A DNA stretch of 64,000 nt from JACVRW01 sp963837445 (GTDB lineage: Bacteria > Actinomycetota > Thermoleophilia > Solirubrobacterales > Thermoleophilaceae). Where the stretch lies: positions 1 through 64,000 of the forward strand of contig CAWINK010000003.1 in assembly GCA_963837445.1 (NCBI GenBank), written 5' to 3'. Below are positions 31,966 through 40,413 of the stretch, in pieces. The translations under genes and the position numbers were made by a program. Each line of letters starts with the position of its first letter. Positions within the stretch are counted from its first letter, which is position 1. The notes beneath the pieces were generated by a model, which was not told the origin of the DNA, did not search any database, and saw only the letters and a program-made list of their open reading frames with translations.

Positions 31966-33797
31966 TTCTTGCCTCGCGTCTGGAGGAACTTCAGGGCCTG
32001 CACATAGAGGAGCGACTGGCGTTTTCGGACGATGTCGGCGTCGCGCAACGACTCGAGGAACTCCTCCGGCCCGTCGAAGTCCCGCATCTTGATCTTCACC
32101 GATCCGAGCCCCTGGGCCACGTGGCTGTCCGAGCCCGCGCCGGCCACGATGCGGTACTTGGCCGCGAAGCGCGCCGCCTCCTCGTTGAAGGCCGAGAACG
32201 CCACGCGCGGGTTGAAGACCTCGATGGCGTCGATGTCCTCGACGACGTCGAGCAGGTGCTCGTAGTCGGGTACGGCATGCATCCGGTCGAAGGGATGCGG
32301 CACGTAGACGAGGCCCCCCTGGCGCCGGATCTCGGCGATCGTCTCCTGGAGGGTCATGCCGCGCGGGATCTTCTCCTCGATGAAGAGCCCGATCACCTCA
32401 CCCTGATCCGCCGTCTTCACCTCCTCGGCCACGATCACCTTGATCCCGTTGGCTCGCTCGCGCGCCTCGAGCGCGCCCGAGATCTCGTTGTGGTCGGTGA
32501 TCGCGATCGCCCCGAGGCCCACTCGCTTGGCGGTGTCGAGCAGCGTGTCGACTGGCGTGGCGCAGTCGGGCGAGTGGTCCGTGTGCATGTGGAGGTCCAC
32601 GTGGATGAAGTCCTTCTCGCCGAGCTTCTTGCGCAGCCGGCCCTGGTCGTTCGAGTCGTGCCGGCGCGCGGCGATGCGCTCGTAGAGCTCCTCGAACTCG
32701 TCCGCCACGCGCGGCCAGCCGATGTCCGCGTGCGCGTCCTGGATCGCACCGGCGTAGCGCGCCAGCAGCTTCGGGTCGCGCAGCAGCCGCTCGAGCTGGG
32801 CGGCCAGCGTGAGGGCGTCGCGCGGCTCGAAGAGCGGGCCCAGCTCGCCCTCGCGCAGAAGCTCCTCGTACTGGGGGAGGCGCGACACCACCGGCACCGC
32901 TCCGCCGGCCATCGCGCGCAGCACCAGCTGCGGGGCGGGCGCGAATCCGGCGGAGGCCGCCACCGCGATCGTCGCGCGCGCGAGGTGCTGCGCCTCGGAG
33001 CCGTCGCCCGGGCCGGCGAGGGTCACGCGCTCGCGCATGCGGCGCGACAGGGTCGGTGCCGGCGTGGATGCCGGCTCGCGCAGCCAGATCGTGGCGCGCC
33101 AATCGATGTCGGTAGGGAGGCGGCGGAGCGCGCGCAGGAACAGCCGCAGCGCGCCGCGCTCCTCCTCGTCCGAGAACACGATCTCGGGCGGGCCGTCGGT
33201 CTTGTTACCCCGTGGCTGGAGGTCCGCGCCCGGGCGGATCACGGTGTAGTGGCCCGGGAAGTAGCGCTCGACCAGGTCGCGCGTTGCGGCGAAGCTCGCG
33301 GTGCGGCCGTCGAGGCGGCCGAAGAGGAGCTCCACCACCTTGCGCGCCACCTGCGTGGACACGAAGCGCTCGGTGGTTGAGTGGAAGGTGCCGATGTTCA
33401 GCGCGCGCGAGTGACGCAGGGCAGCCGACGCGGCGCTTGGCGCGAACGGCTCGTGCACGTGCAGGAAATCGAGCTCCGCGCGGTCGAGCAGGTCCTCGAG
33501 CGTGCGCGACACGTCGAGCGGCATCGACACGGAGCCCGCACGCCGGAACGGCAGCGACTGGCCGACGGCGAGCACGGACGCGCAGCCCGGCTCTGCCCAG
33601 AGCGCGTCGGGATCCGAGCGCATCGCCCTGACCTTGGCGCGCCCGTCACGCACCAGCTCGCGCGAGGCAGACGGGGCGATCACCACCACCCGGTGGCCGC
33701 GCGCGCACAGCTCATCCGAGAGCCGCTCCACGAAGCGGTTGACCTCGTGGTGCTGCTCCCAGGGCCAGGGAGTGACCTGGGCGATCGAAAACGGCAC
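31962..33797 (-). CDS. Glycosyltransferase family 4-like domain fused to a PHP phosphoesterase domain
   Basis: This 611-residue fusion has a GT-B glycosyltransferase domain at 1 to about 370 (IAQVTPWPWEQHHEVNRF, HVHEPFAPSAASAALRHSR, and the donor-site-like segment AAPQ/RAMAGGAVPVVSRLPQYEE). A PHP domain follows from about 375 (HVDLHMHTDHSPDC, ITDHNEISGALEARE, YVPHPFDRMH, AGSDSHVAQG), which holds the metal-binding histidines and aspartates. PHP domains hydrolyse phosphoesters, so this could transfer and trim a sugar phosphate. GTG 33797 is preferred because upstream sequence belongs to the inositol-phosphate synthase gene. It is 26 bases after that gene and coupled to the UDG-like gene. Confidence 0.82.
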   Translation of the reverse strand: MPFSIAQVTPWPWEQHHEVNRFVERLSDELCARGHRVVVIAPSASRELVRDGRAKVRAMRSDPDALWAEPGCASVLAVGQSLPFRRAGSVSMPLDVSRTLEDLLDRAELDFLHVHEPFAPSAASAALRHSRALNIGTFHSTTERFVSTQVARKVVELLFGRLDGRTASFAATRDLVERYFPGHYTVIRPGADLQPRGNKTDGPPEIVFSDEEERGALRLFLRALRRLPTDIDWRATIWLREPASTPAPTLSRRMRERVTLAGPGDGSEAQHLARATIAVAASAGFAPAPQLVLRAMAGGAVPVVSRLPQYEELLREGELGPLFEPRDALTLAAQLERLLRDPKLLARYAGAIQDAHADIGWPRVADEFEELYERIAARRHDSNDQGRLRKKLGEKDFIHVDLHMHTDHSPDCATPVDTLLDTAKRVGLGAIAITDHNEISGALEARERANGIKVIVAEEVKTADQGEVIGLFIEEKIPRGMTLQETIAEIRRQGGLVYVPHPFDRMHAVPDYEHLLDVVEDIDAIEVFNPRVAFSAFNEEAARFAAKYRIVAGAGSDSHVAQGLGSVKIKMRDFDGPEEFLESLRDADIVRKRQSLLYVQALKFLQTRGKK

Positions 33798-33800
33798 CTG

Positions 33801-33819
33801 GCGCAGGATATTCCTGCGC
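33801..33819 (-). promoter_or_regulatory. 8-bp hairpin in the ino1-glycosyltransferase gap
   Basis: GCGCAGGA at 33801-33808 and TCCTGCGC at 33812-33819 form a perfect stem with a 3-base loop, filling most of the 26-base gap between the ino1 stop and the GTG of the GT-PHP gene. On the minus strand the stem contains the only AGGA near that start, so it could limit ribosome access or set an expression step within the operon. Confidence 0.4.
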
Positions 33820-33823
33820 AGGC

Positions 33824-35005
33824 CTAGGTCTCGATCGTCGTCTCTGTCTCGGCTGGCTTCGGCGTCTGGCCCGGCAGCTTCGGCGCACCGCCGTAGGTGG
33901 CGATGAACTCCTCGACCATGTCGCGCGCGACCGGGTCGGGGTGCTGCTCGGGCGGCGACTTCATCAGGTAGGCGGAGGCGCCCGTGATCGGGCCGCCGAG
34001 ACCGTGGTTCAGCGCCAGCTTGCAGCAACGCACCGCGTCGATCACGATGCCGGCCGAGTTCGGCGAGTCCCAGACCTCGAGCTTGGCCTCGAGCGTGAGC
34101 GGGACGTCGCCGAAGGCCTCGCCCTCGAGCCGGATGTGCGCCCACTTGCGGTCGGTGAGCCACGGCACGTAGTCCGACGGGCCGATGTAGACGTCGTCCT
34201 TGGGCAGCTCGTGGCCCATGATCGACGTGACGGCCTGTGTCTTCGAGATCTTCTTGGACTCCAGGCGCTCGCGCTCGAGCATGTTGTAGAAGTCCATGTT
34301 GCCGCCGACGTTGAGCTGCGACGTGCGCTTCATCTCGACGCCGCGCTCGTAGAAGAGGCGCGCCAGCATGCGGTGCACGATCGTCGCGCCGACCTGCGAC
34401 TTGATGTCGTCGCCCACGATCGGGAGCCCGGCCTTCTCGAATCGGGTGGCCCAGTAGTTCTCGCCGGCGATGAACACGGGGATGCAGTTCACGAAGCCGC
34501 AGCCGGCCTCGAGGACCTGCTCGACGTACCACTTGGTGGCCTGCTCGGAGCCGACCGGCAGGTAGGAGACGACCACGTCGGTCTTCGTCTCCTTGAGGAT
34601 GCTCACGATGTCGGCGGTCTCACCCGGCGCCTTCGTGATCTTCTCCTTGAGGTACTTGCCGAGGCCGTCGTGCGTCATGCCGCGGTGGACCTTCACGCCG
34701 ATGTTCGGCACGTCGGCGAACTTGATCGTGTTGTTCTGGCCGGCCCAGATCGCCTCGGAGAGGTCCTTGCCGACCTTGTCCGCGTCGATGTCGAACGCGG
34801 CGCTGAACTCGATGTCGCGCACGTGGTAGCCGCCGAGGTCCACGTGCATCAGCCCGGGGACGGAGGCGTCCGGATCGGAGTCCTTGTAGTACTCGACTCC
34901 CTGGACGAGGGAGGAGGCACAGTTGCCGACGCCGATGATGGCCACGCGCACCTTGTCGCTCTGGTAGCGCGAGGCGCCGTTTGAAGAAGTTGTCGAATCA
35001 GTCAT
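33824..35005 (-). CDS. ino1: myo-Inositol-3-phosphate synthase
   Basis: This 393-residue NAD-dependent enzyme converts glucose-6-phosphate to inositol-3-phosphate. The Rossmann start is VRVAIIGVGNCASSLVQGVE. Family motifs include VVVSYLPVGSEQATKWY, FVNCIPVFIAG, DDIKSQVGATIVHR, QLNVGGNMDFYNML and a final SAGIVIDAVRCCKLAL. It is of the short actinobacterial/archaeal type. It lies 31 bases downstream of the CDP-alcohol transferase gene, fitting inositol supply for phosphatidylinositol-type lipids. Confidence 0.95.
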   Translation of the reverse strand: MTDSTTSSNGASRYQSDKVRVAIIGVGNCASSLVQGVEYYKDSDPDASVPGLMHVDLGGYHVRDIEFSAAFDIDADKVGKDLSEAIWAGQNNTIKFADVPNIGVKVHRGMTHDGLGKYLKEKITKAPGETADIVSILKETKTDVVVSYLPVGSEQATKWYVEQVLEAGCGFVNCIPVFIAGENYWATRFEKAGLPIVGDDIKSQVGATIVHRMLARLFYERGVEMKRTSQLNVGGNMDFYNMLERERLESKKISKTQAVTSIMGHELPKDDVYIGPSDYVPWLTDRKWAHIRLEGEAFGDVPLTLEAKLEVWDSPNSAGIVIDAVRCCKLALNHGLGGPITGASAYLMKSPPEQHPDPVARDMVEEFIATYGGAPKLPGQTPKPAETETTIET

Positions 35006-35036
35006 CGAGAGGAAACACCCGCCAAGCTAGTTTGGG

Positions 35037-35699
35037 TTACACGGTGTCCGCTCCGCCGGCGAGCTGCCGACGGACGTGGAGCACCCTCTGAAGCGCGGTG
35101 AAGACCGTGAGCGCGGCCATCACGTAGATCGCCGGCTCGAGGAGGTCCAAGTCTGGCACAAGCTCACCCGCCGCGAACACCAGTCCCGCTGAGAGGATCA
35201 CTACCCGGACTGCGCGAGAAGCGATCCCGACCTTGCCCCCCACGCCGAGCGCCTCCGCGCGGGCGCGGGTGTAGCTGACCATGTAGGAGCCCACCACGGC
35301 GATCACCGTGGCGCCCACTGCGACGTCGTTGCCGTCCTGCGCGAACCAGACCGCCACGGCCGCGAGCACGATGCCCTCCTCCACGCGGTCGAGCGTCGAG
35401 TCGAGGAACGCCCCGAACGGCGTGCCCTTGCCCGACATGCGCGAGTAGCGCCCGTCGAACATGTCGCAGACCGAACCGAGGATGAAGGCAACGCCCGCGA
35501 GGACGAAGTGGTGCTCGAGGATGAGGACGGCCGCGATCAGATTGCCGATCAGGCCCGTCACGGAGATGGCGTTCGGCGTGAGCCTCGACTCGATCAGGCG
35601 ATCGCGCGCCAGCTCGCGCATCTCGACTGCAGAGCGCGCTCCCTCACGGCCACTGCGCGCGCGCGGCCGGCGTGGCCGCTCGCGGATCTCGTCGCTCAC
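35037..35699 (-). CDS. CDP-alcohol phosphatidyltransferase, PIP-synthase/PgsA-like
   Basis: This 220-residue integral membrane enzyme carries DMFDGRYSRMSGKGTPFGAF and then LDSTLDR, the D-x2-DG-x2-(A/S)R-x8-G-x3-D-x3-D signature of CDP-alcohol transferases. About six hydrophobic helices follow the basic N-terminus. Its place beside ino1 favours phosphatidylinositol phosphate synthesis over PG phosphate; this is inference. GTG 35699 overlaps the PAP2-family gene stop by four bases. Confidence 0.88.
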   Translation of the reverse strand: MSDEIRERPRRPRARSGREGARSAVEMRELARDRLIESRLTPNAISVTGLIGNLIAAVLILEHHFVLAGVAFILGSVCDMFDGRYSRMSGKGTPFGAFLDSTLDRVEEGIVLAAVAVWFAQDGNDVAVGATVIAVVGSYMVSYTRARAEALGVGGKVGIASRAVRVVILSAGLVFAAGELVPDLDLLEPAIYVMAALTVFTALQRVLHVRRQLAGGADTV

Positions 35700-36499
35700 G
35701 CGGGTGCCTTGGCCCCGGCGGTGCGCCAGGCCCAGGCCTCTGGCCGGGCGCGCGCGAAGGCCGCGCTCGCCGCGTAGGCCGAGACGGCCGCCACCAGGGC
35801 GCCGAGCGCGGCGTCGAGCCAGAAGTGGTTCGCGGTCACCACCACGACGAAGGTCACGATCAGCGGGTAGGCGCCCCAGAGCAGCTTCAGCGCGCGGTGC
35901 TTCACGAGGAAGATCGCTGGGATGGCGATCATCAGGGCGAACGCCACGTGCATGCTCGGCACGGCGGCGAACGGGTTGTAGAGCACGTTGGCGCTCTGGT
36001 CGGCCTTGTCGCCCACGAACTCGGCGACCGAGTCGCTGAATCCCCACTCGGGCATGAAGCGCGGCGGCGCGGTCGGGTACGCCAGGTAGCCCACGAGCGC
36101 CAGGCCCATCGCGACGATGAACATGTTGCGCACGAAGTAGTACGCGTGGTTGCGCGCGATGTAGAGCCAGATCAGGAAGGTCGTGGTAATCACGAAGTGC
36201 GAGTTCACGTACATCCAGTTGGCGAACGTGAGCAGCCACTCCTGTCCCTCCGCCCAGGCCTGGAGACCGGGCTCGAAGAAGAGCCCCATCGCGCGCTCGG
36301 CGTCCACGAGGGTGCGTGCGTTCTCGAAGGCGAGGCCGGCCTGTCCGTCCACGATGCCGCGGACGATGCGGTACAGGTAGTAGACGCCGGCGAAGAGCGC
36401 GAGCTGCCGGATCGCGTCAAGCCAGCCGTTGGGAAGCCAACGGCCGCTCAGGCGCCAAACCCGAGCCAGCTGGACCAGGACTGGGTGGGAGCGGAGCAC
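35696..36499 (-). CDS. PAP2-superfamily membrane protein, inositolphosphotransferase (Aur1/Ipt1)-like
   Basis: This 267-residue polytopic protein has FAAVPSMHVAFALMIAI (the SMH motif with first catalytic His) and ANHFWLDAALGALVAA (second His with Asp). These are the C2 and C3 motifs of the PAP2_3/inositolphosphotransferase group. It may transfer inositol phosphate between lipids or dephosphorylate a lipid phosphate. It sits 15 bases after the large membrane protein gene and overlaps the PIP-synthase-like gene by four bases. Confidence 0.85.
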   Translation of the reverse strand: MLRSHPVLVQLARVWRLSGRWLPNGWLDAIRQLALFAGVYYLYRIVRGIVDGQAGLAFENARTLVDAERAMGLFFEPGLQAWAEGQEWLLTFANWMYVNSHFVITTTFLIWLYIARNHAYYFVRNMFIVAMGLALVGYLAYPTAPPRFMPEWGFSDSVAEFVGDKADQSANVLYNPFAAVPSMHVAFALMIAIPAIFLVKHRALKLLWGAYPLIVTFVVVVTANHFWLDAALGALVAAVSAYAASAAFARARPEAWAWRTAGAKAPA

Positions 36500-36514
36500 G
36501 GGCGCCTAGCGTAG

Positions 36515-38236
36515 CTAGCCCGCAGAGTCGTCGCAGCGGCGTCCGCGTGAGACCAGCCGCTCGGGCGCGAACCTGGTCGACATGTGCACGAACCCGACCT
36601 CGTTCGCGATCACCTTCGTCCAATCCCCATACGGCTCCACGCACGCATTCGACGCGAACCAATACGGCGTCCAGCGCACCTTCACGATCGCCTCGCCCGG
36701 CCGCTTCACATCCAACAAAAGCTCGTCCGACTGGAACTGCTCCAACAGGATCCGCGCGCGCTTCTGCGAGATCACAAGCGGCGCCGCCAACAGCACCTCA
36801 TAGACGCGCCAGTCATCCGACTTCCAGCGCAGGCGCAGATACGGCAGCCCCTTCTCGATCAACGCCCGCTCGCCATACGAGCTCTTGTCCGGCTTCGCGC
36901 TCGGCAACGCCACATAACGCACAGCGTTGTCCGCCAGCCAGCTCGCATACGTGAGCCGATTCAGCCCCTCGCGATAGAAGATCGGATTCAACTTCGTATC
37001 GAGCTGACGCAACCAGCCACGCGCCAGCGCCTGGTCCATCGCCATCTCCGAGCCCTCCCAGTGCGAGCGCGTGAACGGGATCTCGATTCGGCGCTGATCG
37101 GGCAGCCGGAAGAGGAACTCCTTCAGCGGCGTGAAGTAGTCGGACTTCGCCGCCGGGTCCTCGATGTACTTGATCACGTCGCGCACGGCGGGCGACCACT
37201 GCCAGAGCGCGAGCGCGGCGAAGCCGGCTGCCAGGAGCGGGAGCGCCCAGGGGCGCTTCGTCCACGGCCGGCCCCAGAGCGCGCACAGGAGCAGCGGCCC
37301 GCCGAAGAGCGCGCCGAGGCGCACGGCGTTGCCGCCCATCGGCGTCTCGATGGCGAGCGCGAGCGTGGCGCCGAGGCCGTAGAGGACCGCGCCCCAGCGC
37401 AGGGCGCTCTGCTCGCGCGGAAGGACGATCAGGCATGCGATCGCGAACACCGGGATCGGGACGTAGGCCGATGTCGGGAAGGGCGCCCAGCCGCCCTCGG
37501 GGAACGCCCACGCCAGGAAGAGCGGCGGGAGGAAGGCGGCGGCGGCGATCGCCAGCCCCTCCGAGCGCTTCAACCGGTCGCCACGCTCGGCTATCGCATA
37601 GGCCACGCCCGCCATCGCGAGGAACAGCCCCGCCACCGGGCTGCCGAGCGGGCACAGCACGGCGAACAGGATCGCGAGCCAGTAGTGGCGGCGCTGAAGC
37701 GCGAGCAGCGCGGCGAGGCCGAACGCAACCCCGATCGCGAACGGCAGCCGGCTCGTGAAGAGGAGCGTGGCCGTGGCGGCGCCGAACCAGATCGCGCCCC
37801 AGCGGGCGCGGTCGTCGCCGAACCACCCGCGCACGAGCGGCGGGAACAGCGCCGCGGACGCCATGGCCGAGATCGCCAGTGCCACGGGAGGGCCGAGCAG
37901 CCACGCGAGCGGCGGCGACAGCACGCTGTACGCGGGCGTGTGATGGCCGCCGTACCACTGCCCGTTCCAAAGCGTGAAGCCCTCCTCGCCGAACAGGTCG
38001 GCGCGGAAGGTGTGGGCGGCGAGGTCCACGGTGCGCGGCTGCCAGATCAGGTAGACGATCGTGAAGACCAGGGCGACGACGATCGGCGCGGCCTTCCACG
38101 GATCGATGCGGCGCAGCATGCGCGCAGGCGAACCTCGCCGGCGGTCGGACCGTGGCGAGGTAGGCGCCGTTTCCCCGGGCGTCGTGTCTGGAGAGGAAGG
38201 CGGCGCCGAGACAGCGGACGGCGCGTCGCGCAGCAC
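36515..38236 (-). CDS. Large polytopic membrane protein, PTPS-related/GT-C-like
   Basis: This 573-residue protein starts with a Pro/Ser/Thr-rich cytoplasmic tail of about 40 residues. About ten hydrophobic helices follow, then a soluble C-terminal domain of about 180 residues (from IEIPFTRSHWEG). The first extracytoplasmic loop contains FTLWNGQWYGGHHTPAYSVL, reminiscent of GT-C-fold glycosyltransferases and the 6-PTPS-related membrane proteins. It could use a lipid-linked sugar. The C-terminal third uses more A-ending codons than the rest. It is 12 bases downstream of the next membrane-protein gene. Confidence 0.7.
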   Translation of the reverse strand: MLRDAPSAVSAPPSSPDTTPGETAPTSPRSDRRRGSPARMLRRIDPWKAAPIVVALVFTIVYLIWQPRTVDLAAHTFRADLFGEEGFTLWNGQWYGGHHTPAYSVLSPPLAWLLGPPVALAISAMASAALFPPLVRGWFGDDRARWGAIWFGAATATLLFTSRLPFAIGVAFGLAALLALQRRHYWLAILFAVLCPLGSPVAGLFLAMAGVAYAIAERGDRLKRSEGLAIAAAAFLPPLFLAWAFPEGGWAPFPTSAYVPIPVFAIACLIVLPREQSALRWGAVLYGLGATLALAIETPMGGNAVRLGALFGGPLLLCALWGRPWTKRPWALPLLAAGFAALALWQWSPAVRDVIKYIEDPAAKSDYFTPLKEFLFRLPDQRRIEIPFTRSHWEGSEMAMDQALARGWLRQLDTKLNPIFYREGLNRLTYASWLADNAVRYVALPSAKPDKSSYGERALIEKGLPYLRLRWKSDDWRVYEVLLAAPLVISQKRARILLEQFQSDELLLDVKRPGEAIVKVRWTPYWFASNACVEPYGDWTKVIANEVGFVHMSTRFAPERLVSRGRRCDDSAG

Positions 38237-38248
38237 GAGGGGGACAGG

Positions 38249-38908
38249 CTAGCCGACAGCGAGAGGCCGCACGGCGCTTCCGCAGGCCTCGCCCTCGCAG
38301 CGAGGGGCGCTGTTGGGCGCGGTCTCGACTGGGTCCTCAGGCGCGCTCTCGCGCTGTACCGGAGCGGTGTCTCCCACCACGGTGCGGTCGGTGCTCGGCG
38401 GGTCCTCCGTAGTACGCGGCGACACCGGGGCTGGCGCGGCCTGCGGGGGCGCCACGACCACCGGCTGCGCTGGAGTCCGCTCGACGATCCGCTTCACGGT
38501 CACCGGGCGGACCACCTTGGTCACGTGCACGACCTTGGTCGGCGCGGCCTCGGCGCGGGCGGGCGCCTGCTTGTGGAGCCCGGCTACGAGCAGCACCACC
38601 GGCACCGCGAGGGCCACGGTGGCCACGACGCTCAGCCGGCTCATGCGGCGCCGGCTGGAGCCGGCGTGCAGGCGCGAGCCCGCAGTGCCCACCCTGCGAG
38701 CGATGCGCTCGCCGTGCGTCGTTTCCCAGAGGGCGCGCTCGAACGGGAGCAGCGCGATCAGCAGGAACTCGAAGCAGACGGTCCAGGCCACGCCGCGGAT
38801 GAGCCACGACGTGACGGTGTCGACCTCGTCGAACAGGACCGGCCACCAGAGCAGCACCACACCTGTCGAAAGACCGGCAGCAATTGATTTGGAGAGGAAC
38901 TCGCGCAC
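38249..38908 (-). CDS. Hypothetical membrane protein with Pro/Thr/Val-rich extracytoplasmic tail
   Basis: This 219-residue protein has hydrophobic helices near 8-25 and 38-55 (AWTVCFEFLLIALLPFE), a basic loop (GSRLHAGSSRRRMSRL), a third helix (VVATVALAVPVVLLVAGL), then a low-complexity tail rich in Pro, Val and Thr ending with a Cys pair (RCEGEACGS). I do not recognise it. It is first or second in the operon leading to the inositol-lipid genes. Confidence 0.65.
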   Translation of the reverse strand: MREFLSKSIAAGLSTGVVLLWWPVLFDEVDTVTSWLIRGVAWTVCFEFLLIALLPFERALWETTHGERIARRVGTAGSRLHAGSSRRRMSRLSVVATVALAVPVVLLVAGLHKQAPARAEAAPTKVVHVTKVVRPVTVKRIVERTPAQPVVVAPPQAAPAPVSPRTTEDPPSTDRTVVGDTAPVQRESAPEDPVETAPNSAPRCEGEACGSAVRPLAVG

Positions 38909-38949
38909 AGTCCCATTGAATCGACGTAGAGCTGCATACCTTTAATAAG

Positions 38950-39723
38950 TTAGGAACCTTTTAGGAAGTCGGCCGTCCGATCGATCAGCCCGGGGTTTTT
39001 CAGCCACGGCCAGTGGCCGCCGCGGACCATCTCGAGCGTGGTCTCGCCGCCAAGCGCGTCGGCATGCGCCTGGCCGAAGCCCGCCTCGATGTAGGGGTCG
39101 TCGTCGGACCACAGGATGAGCGCCGGCGCGCGGATCTCGCCAAGCCGCTCACCGGCCCGCGCGAGCACCTCGGACGGCGCGGAGCGGTAGAGCTTCAGGA
39201 TCGCCCGCTGGGTCCCATGGTCGAACGCGTCCCACGCGGCGTCGGCGAGCTCGGCCGGCAGTTCGCGGCGGAGGCCCCAGCGAGTCGTGACTCCCATCAG
39301 CAGCTCGCCGACCACCGGTGTGCGCCAGCCGCGCGCGAGGCGGTGCCAGCGGAAGCCGGGCGCGAACGGCACGATCGAGAACAGCACGAGCCGCTCGACG
39401 CGCTCCGGGAAGCGCTGGGCCAGCGCGAGCCCGACCGCCCCCCAGTCGTGAAGGACCAATGAGAAGCGCTCTAGTCCGAGCTGATCGACGAAGGCCTCGA
39501 GGAAGCGGTCGTAGCCCTCGATCGAGTAGTCGAAGTCGCCCGGCTTCCCCGATCTGCCGAAGCCGGGCAGGTCCGGAGCGATGCCACCCGTGCGCTCCAG
39601 GAACGGCAGCCAGTCGTGCGAGTGCGTCGGCACGCCGTGCAGGTAGAGGATCGGGGCCTCGCCGGCCTGGCGGTAGTGCACCTCGAGCCCGGCGATCTCC
39701 GCGGTGTGTTCAGTCACGTCCAA
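38950..39723 (-). CDS. Alpha/beta hydrolase, haloalkane dehalogenase-like
   Basis: This 257-residue alpha/beta hydrolase shows ILYLHGVPTHSHDWLPFLE (oxyanion loop HGxP), LVLHDWGAVGLALAQRFPER (nucleophile Asp in HDWG, as in haloalkane dehalogenases and epoxide hydrolases), LILWSDDDPYIE (acid) and a C-terminal RGGHWPWLKNP (His). An Asp nucleophile followed by Trp fits dehalogenase-type chemistry, but the substrate is not provable. TTG 39723 or GTG 39717 could start it. It precedes the operon by 41 bases on the same strand. Confidence 0.8.
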   Translation of the reverse strand: MDVTEHTAEIAGLEVHYRQAGEAPILYLHGVPTHSHDWLPFLERTGGIAPDLPGFGRSGKPGDFDYSIEGYDRFLEAFVDQLGLERFSLVLHDWGAVGLALAQRFPERVERLVLFSIVPFAPGFRWHRLARGWRTPVVGELLMGVTTRWGLRRELPAELADAAWDAFDHGTQRAILKLYRSAPSEVLARAGERLGEIRAPALILWSDDDPYIEAGFGQAHADALGGETTLEMVRGGHWPWLKNPGLIDRTADFLKGS

Positions 39724-39750
39724 GGGCGCGCTTCATACCATCACGCGGCC

Positions 39751-40413
39751 ATGGCCGACCGCCGCAGGGTTCGCACGATCCTCGAACGGCTCCGCAGGGA
39801 GTACGGGCGTCCGGTGCTGCGCCCCCACCGTGCGCCGGTCGACGAGCTGATCCTCACGGTGCTCTCGCAGAACACGAACGATCGCAACCGCGACGTGGCC
39901 TACGCGCGACTGCGCGAGCGCTTCTCCTCCTGGGCCGAGGTGAGCGCGGCGCCGGTGGACGAGGTGGAGGATGCGATCCGCCCGGGCGGTCTCGCGCCGA
40001 CCAAGGCCGTTCGGATCAAGCAGATCCTGGAGGCGCTCGAGGACGACGACCTCGCGTGGATGGAGGACGCTCCTCTTGACCAGGCGCGCGACTACCTCTG
40101 CGAGCTGCCCGGAGTAGGCCGCAAGACCGCCGCGTGCGTGCTCCTGTTCTCCTACGGCCGGCCCGACGTGCCGGTGGACACGCACGTGTACCGGGTGGGC
40201 ACGCGGCTCGGGCTCTGGCCGCCGGGCACGAACCTCGAGCGCGCCCACGACGAGATGCTGCGGCTGGTGGACAGCCCGGAGGAGGCCTACGAGCTGCACG
40301 TGCTGCTGATCCGGCACGGGCGCAGGACCTGCACGGCACGCAATCCCGACTGCCCCGCGTGCCCGCTGCGCCGCATGTGTCCCGAGGGACGCCGCCGTCT
40401 GGCCGCCGCATGA
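39751..40413 (+). CDS. nth: Endonuclease III-family DNA glycosylase
   Basis: This 220-residue HhH-GPD base-excision-repair enzyme has LPGVGRKTAACVLLFSYG (helix-hairpin-helix with catalytic Lys) followed by VPVDTHVYRV (catalytic Asp). The 4Fe-4S loop is C-x6-C-x2-C-x5-C (CTARNPDCPACPLRRMC). It should act on oxidised pyrimidines. ATG 39751 is used. Its stop overlaps the EamA start (ATGA). Confidence 0.92.
   Translation: MADRRRVRTILERLRREYGRPVLRPHRAPVDELILTVLSQNTNDRNRDVAYARLRERFSSWAEVSAAPVDEVEDAIRPGGLAPTKAVRIKQILEALEDDDLAWMEDAPLDQARDYLCELPGVGRKTAACVLLFSYGRPDVPVDTHVYRVGTRLGLWPPGTNLERAHDEMLRLVDSPEEAYELHVLLIRHGRRTCTARNPDCPACPLRRMCPEGRRRLAAA

Noticed and set aside
36584..38887. A 767-codon plus-strand open frame, almost all Arg/Ala/Gln/Glu
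   Set aside because: It is antisense to the polytopic membrane protein; its composition is the mirror of hydrophobic G/C-ending codons and shows no domain.
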